Source: Lentzea californiensis
GTDB taxonomy: Bacteria; Actinomycetota; Actinomycetes; Mycobacteriales; Pseudonocardiaceae
Length of the DNA stretch: 64,000 bases
NCBI RefSeq assembly: GCF_024648825.1
Contig: NZ_JANBBE010000017.1
Location: forward strand, 1-64,000
Direction: 5' to 3'
In this document: positions 62,067 through 64,000 of the stretch, piece after piece
Numbering within the stretch: the first letter of the stretch is position 1
Layout of the letters: each line of letters opens with the position of its first letter
Notes under the pieces: generated by a model
The model's input: only the letters and a program-made list of their open reading frames with translations
What the model was told of the DNA's origin: nothing
Databases searched by the model: none
Program-made: the position numbers and the translations under genes

Positions 62067-62150
62067 TGCCGTACTGCGCCATCTTGCGGTAGATCGTCGC
62101 CCCCCGATGCCGAGCTCGGCGGGCGGGTGCGAGGCAGGGCGATCCTCACG
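62038..62150 (-). pseudogene. C-terminal remnant of a Fis-type helix-turn-helix activator
   Basis: The minus strand ends with 'GATIYRKMAQYGIRADQLRGW' (shown as positions ~62103-62041) and a TGA at 62038-62040. This is the final helix-turn-helix of GAF/NtrC-like Fis-domain regulators ('AELGIGRATLYRKxRxYGI'). The preceding 'AELGIG' is present but one frame off, so a one-base indel separates them. Nothing further upstream survives before the gene at 62190. Confidence 0.6.
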
Positions 62151-62177
62151 CCGTGATTCCACCCGGGAAGGGCCCAT

Positions 62178-62183
62178 TAGAAT
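62178..62183 (+). promoter_or_regulatory. -10 element TAGAAT, leaderless start
   Basis: TAGAAT ends six bases before the GTG at 62190. The context TTAG-AAT-CGGGCC-GTG mirrors TTAG-GGT-CGGGCC-GTG at 49894-49909. Confidence 0.65.
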
Positions 62184-62189
62184 CGGGCC

Positions 62190-62693
62190 GTGGACTTGGC
62201 GCGGGTGCGGAAGCGCTGTGAGGAAGAGATCCGGCGACTGCGCATCAGCACACCGCTCGACGTCACGGCCCTGTGTGAACGGCTGGCGGAGCAGCGCGGC
62301 AGGCCTCTTCACCTGCTCGCGCTGACTTCGCGCACCTCCAACCCGTCCGGGCTGTGGGTGGCCGCGAAGAAGGCGGACTACATCTTCTACGACGAGTCCG
62401 TGGGCGAGGCGCATCGCGCGCACATCGTCCTGCACGAGATCGGGCACATGGTGTTCGAGCACGCCGGCGTCGCCGAGCTGGACGACCTCACCGCGCGCCT
62501 GCTCGCGCCGAACCTCGACCCGAAGGTGGTGCGGCAGCTGCTGTGCCGTGACAGCTACGACAACGAGCACGAGCAGGAGGCCGAGCTGTTCGCCACGGTC
62601 GTGCTCATGCGGGCGGGGTTCGAGGTCACCGTCACGCCGGACGCCGGCGCCCACCCCGAGCTGGCCCGGCTGCGCGAGGTGCTGAGTGCTTAG
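62190..62693 (+). CDS. ImmA/IrrE-like zinc metallopeptidase
   Basis: 167 residues from a leaderless GTG. The zinc-binding 'IVLHEIGHMVFEH' (~90-102, HExxH) is intact, with a downstream Glu-rich helix ('NEHEQEAELFATVVLM') that supplies the third ligand. ImmA/IrrE peptidases cleave XRE-type repressors to trigger stress or mobile-element genes. An XRE gene lies 1 kb downstream on the opposite strand, and the membrane protein gene between them overlaps this one by 8 bases. The three-gene set suggests a signalling module of the ImmA-ImmR kind. Confidence 0.88.
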   Translation: MDLARVRKRCEEEIRRLRISTPLDVTALCERLAEQRGRPLHLLALTSRTSNPSGLWVAAKKADYIFYDESVGEAHRAHIVLHEIGHMVFEHAGVAELDDLTARLLAPNLDPKVVRQLLCRDSYDNEHEQEAELFATVVLMRAGFEVTVTPDAGAHPELARLREVLSA

Positions 62694-63762
62694 GGCGTTC
62701 CACATCCTCGTCGTGGTGCTGTTGTGGGCCTGCACGGCGTATCGGGTCTTCGTCCTCGTGCGGCGCCCGTCGCGGAGTTTCGGCAGCGTGGCCGTGTGCT
62801 TCGCGCTGTTCTTCCTGGCGCTGGGGTTCACGGTCGGGCTTCCGCCGCTCTACCTGCGGATTCCGTGGCTGGCCGAGGCGCCGAGCCTCGTGCGGCTGGT
62901 GCAGCCGGTGTTCATCGTGGTCAGCGTGTTCTGGCTGAACATGTTCGTCGTCCACGCGGCCGGGCTGACGGTGCGCGCGACCGCGGTGCGGATCGCGGCG
63001 GCGTCCGGCGCGCTCGTCGCGATGATCACGCTGTTCCTGCTGGCCTCTCCCGGCGACGACGCGGAGGACTTCGTCCGGGCGTACGCCAAGGCGCCGTTCG
63101 TGACCGAGTACCTGCTCGCGTACCTCTGCTACTTCGCCTTCGTCCTGGCCGACGTCTTCCGGCTCACGCGGCGGTTCGCGGGCGGCGCGCAGGAGGGGCC
63201 GATGAGGTTCGCCCTGCGCCTGTGGTCGATCGCGAGCCTGGTCGGGTTCGCGTACACCTCGCACAAGGCCGTGTACGCCCTGGGAACGCGGCTCGACGTC
63301 ACGCCGCCCTGGCAGGAGGGGCCGGTGTCGACGACGCTGTCGGGGCTCGTCCTCGTGCTGTTCGTCGTCGGCCTGACCGCCTACCTGTGGGGTCCTCAGA
63401 TCGAGCAGTACCGCACGTACCGCACGCTCCGGCCGTTGTGGCGGGCCTGCTACGACGTCATGCCGGGCATCGCGCTCATGCCGCCGGGCGTCCGGGCGCC
63501 GATCGACCTGCGCCTGTACCGGTGCGTCATCGAGATCCTGGACGGGCGGCTCGCGTTGCGCGCGTACTGGGACACCCGGATCGCCGAGCGGGACGGTGAA
63601 GCCGCGGCGCTGGTGGCCGCGCTGGCGGCGAAGGCCAGGGACGAACCCGTCGAGGACGGTCCCGCCGGTCTGCCCGCGCTCGACGTCGCCGGGCTGCCCG
63701 CCCTCGCCCGCGAGTTCAGGACTCTTTCGGCGGCAGGCCTTCCAGCTCGCGCACGCGGTTGA
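62686..63762 (+). CDS. MAB_1171c/DUF6545-like multi-pass membrane protein
   Basis: 358 residues from a GTG overlapping the peptidase stop. Seven hydrophobic segments lie within ~5-245 ('FHILVVVLLWACTAYRVFVL' onward), followed by a cytosolic C-terminal domain with 'LRPLWRACYDVMPGIAL', typical of the MAB_1171c family annotated as putative transporters in actinobacteria. Its 3' end overlaps the convergent XRE gene by 47 bases. As a sensor upstream of the peptidase it would complete a membrane-to-repressor signalling route (inference). Confidence 0.8.
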   Translation: MLRAFHILVVVLLWACTAYRVFVLVRRPSRSFGSVAVCFALFFLALGFTVGLPPLYLRIPWLAEAPSLVRLVQPVFIVVSVFWLNMFVVHAAGLTVRATAVRIAAASGALVAMITLFLLASPGDDAEDFVRAYAKAPFVTEYLLAYLCYFAFVLADVFRLTRRFAGGAQEGPMRFALRLWSIASLVGFAYTSHKAVYALGTRLDVTPPWQEGPVSTTLSGLVLVLFVVGLTAYLWGPQIEQYRTYRTLRPLWRACYDVMPGIALMPPGVRAPIDLRLYRCVIEILDGRLALRAYWDTRIAERDGEAAALVAALAAKARDEPVEDGPAGLPALDVAGLPALAREFRTLSAAGLPARARG

Positions 63763-64000
63763 TGACCTCGGTGATGGTGTCGAGGCTGCGGTCCGACAGC
63801 CCGGCCGCCCGCATCGCGACCTCGCGGACGCCGTTGTCCTTCAACGCGGTGACGAGCGCGATCTCGCCCTCCACCTGCTCGCGCACGGCGTCGTCGAAGA
63901 AGTACGCGGCCGGCACGCCGAAGAACGTGGCCAGCGCGGTGAGGTGCTTGAGCGTGGGGTTGTCGCGCTGGCCGGTGCGCAGGTACCAGAGGTAGGACGC
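63716..64000 (-). CDS. XRE-family transcriptional regulator, partial at the right edge
   Basis: The open frame continues past the window edge; about 94 residues are visible. 'YLWYLRTGQRDNPTLKHLTA' and 'LATFFGVPAAYFFDD' are the second half of a Cro/CI-type helix-turn-helix, followed by a C-terminal region ('LVTALKDNGVREVAMRAAGL', 'SLDTITEVINRVRELEGLPP') common in actinobacterial XRE regulators paired with ImmA-like peptidases. The N-terminal helices lie outside the window. Confidence 0.85.
   Translation of the reverse strand, partial: ASYLWYLRTGQRDNPTLKHLTALATFFGVPAAYFFDDAVREQVEGEIALVTALKDNGVREVAMRAAGLSDRSLDTITEVINRVRELEGLPPKES

Noticed and set aside
1-64000. tRNA, rRNA, origin or phage attachment sites
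   Set aside because: I looked for cloverleaf-like ends, rRNA motifs, DnaA-box clusters and flanking direct repeats and saw none I could support by eye.

Overview
The window is high-GC, densely coding actinobacterial DNA with strand-coherent operons, frequent 4-base ATGA/GTGA overlaps, GTG and TTG starts, and Actinobacteria-typical content: BTAD regulator, NrtR-like Nudix regulator, several Hanks-type kinases, a WXG100/FtsK secretion locus, a SpoIIE-type phosphatase with its anti-sigma-like kinase, and leaderless promoters. I infer a filamentous member of Pseudonocardiales (Lentzea/Saccharothrix/Actinosynnema-like), from general resemblance only.

Layout. (1) 1-12.6 kb is an accessory, partly decayed region. 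It holds an IS630-type transposase start at the edge, an enoyl-reductase remnant, a SARP regulator that lost its DNA-binding domain and abuts an IS5-type remnant, two gene remnants joined back to back near 11.54 kb, and a frameshifted glycoside hydrolase. Intact within it are a possible conflict or stress module at 1.4-5.4 kb (NrtR-like Nudix regulator divergent from a three-gene operon), secreted small proteins, a DUF2330 protein and a Ser/Thr kinase. (2) 12.9-14.6 kb is a single-gene GmrSD-type (DUF262/DUF1524) restriction enzyme. (3) 14.8-35.0 kb is one long co-directional locus: WXG100-like protein, unknown protein, PP2C phosphatase, FHA protein, Ser/Thr kinase, a 2056-residue Ig-like/Fn3 surface protein, MoxR ATPase, DUF58, a transglutaminase-like membrane protein with no visible catalytic triad, an FHA-FtsK/SpoIIIE ATPase and a WXG100 protein. 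It looks like a phospho-regulated type VII-like secretion or cell-envelope system without EccB, EccD, EccE or MycP. (4) 36.4-43.5 kb is a second compact operon: SWIM-type zinc finger, unknown protein, VWA, MoxR and DUF5682, resembling the MoxR-VWA multi-component systems predicted to act in biological conflict.

(5) 43.5-51.2 kb holds a GT4 glycosyltransferase, two paralogous small secreted proteins, a class A beta-lactamase-like hydrolase, a divergent HATPase/SpoIIE phosphatase pair, a CsbD protein, an ADP-ribosylglycohydrolase and a cold-shock protein with a long structured leader. (6) 51.6-57.2 kb holds a NarL-type two-component system, an ABC exporter operon whose ATPase gene carries a one-base deletion, a winged-helix regulator with a membrane partner and its own operator-like promoter, and a DUF6461-like protein. 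(7) 57.4-62.1 kb holds an unusual PurL/PurQ-like pair and a serine hydrolase whose start codon lies in a perfect palindrome. (8) 62.2-64.0 kb holds an ImmA/IrrE-like peptidase, a multi-pass membrane protein and a convergent XRE regulator.

The strongest candidate for something new is the 1.4-5.4 kb module. A multi-pass membrane protein ends, and the adjacent nucleoside-phosphorylase-fold protein begins, with the same ~26-residue motif (ungapped match). The promoter region between this operon and the Nudix regulator carries two matched GGTC-N5-GACC operator-like sites 33 bp apart.
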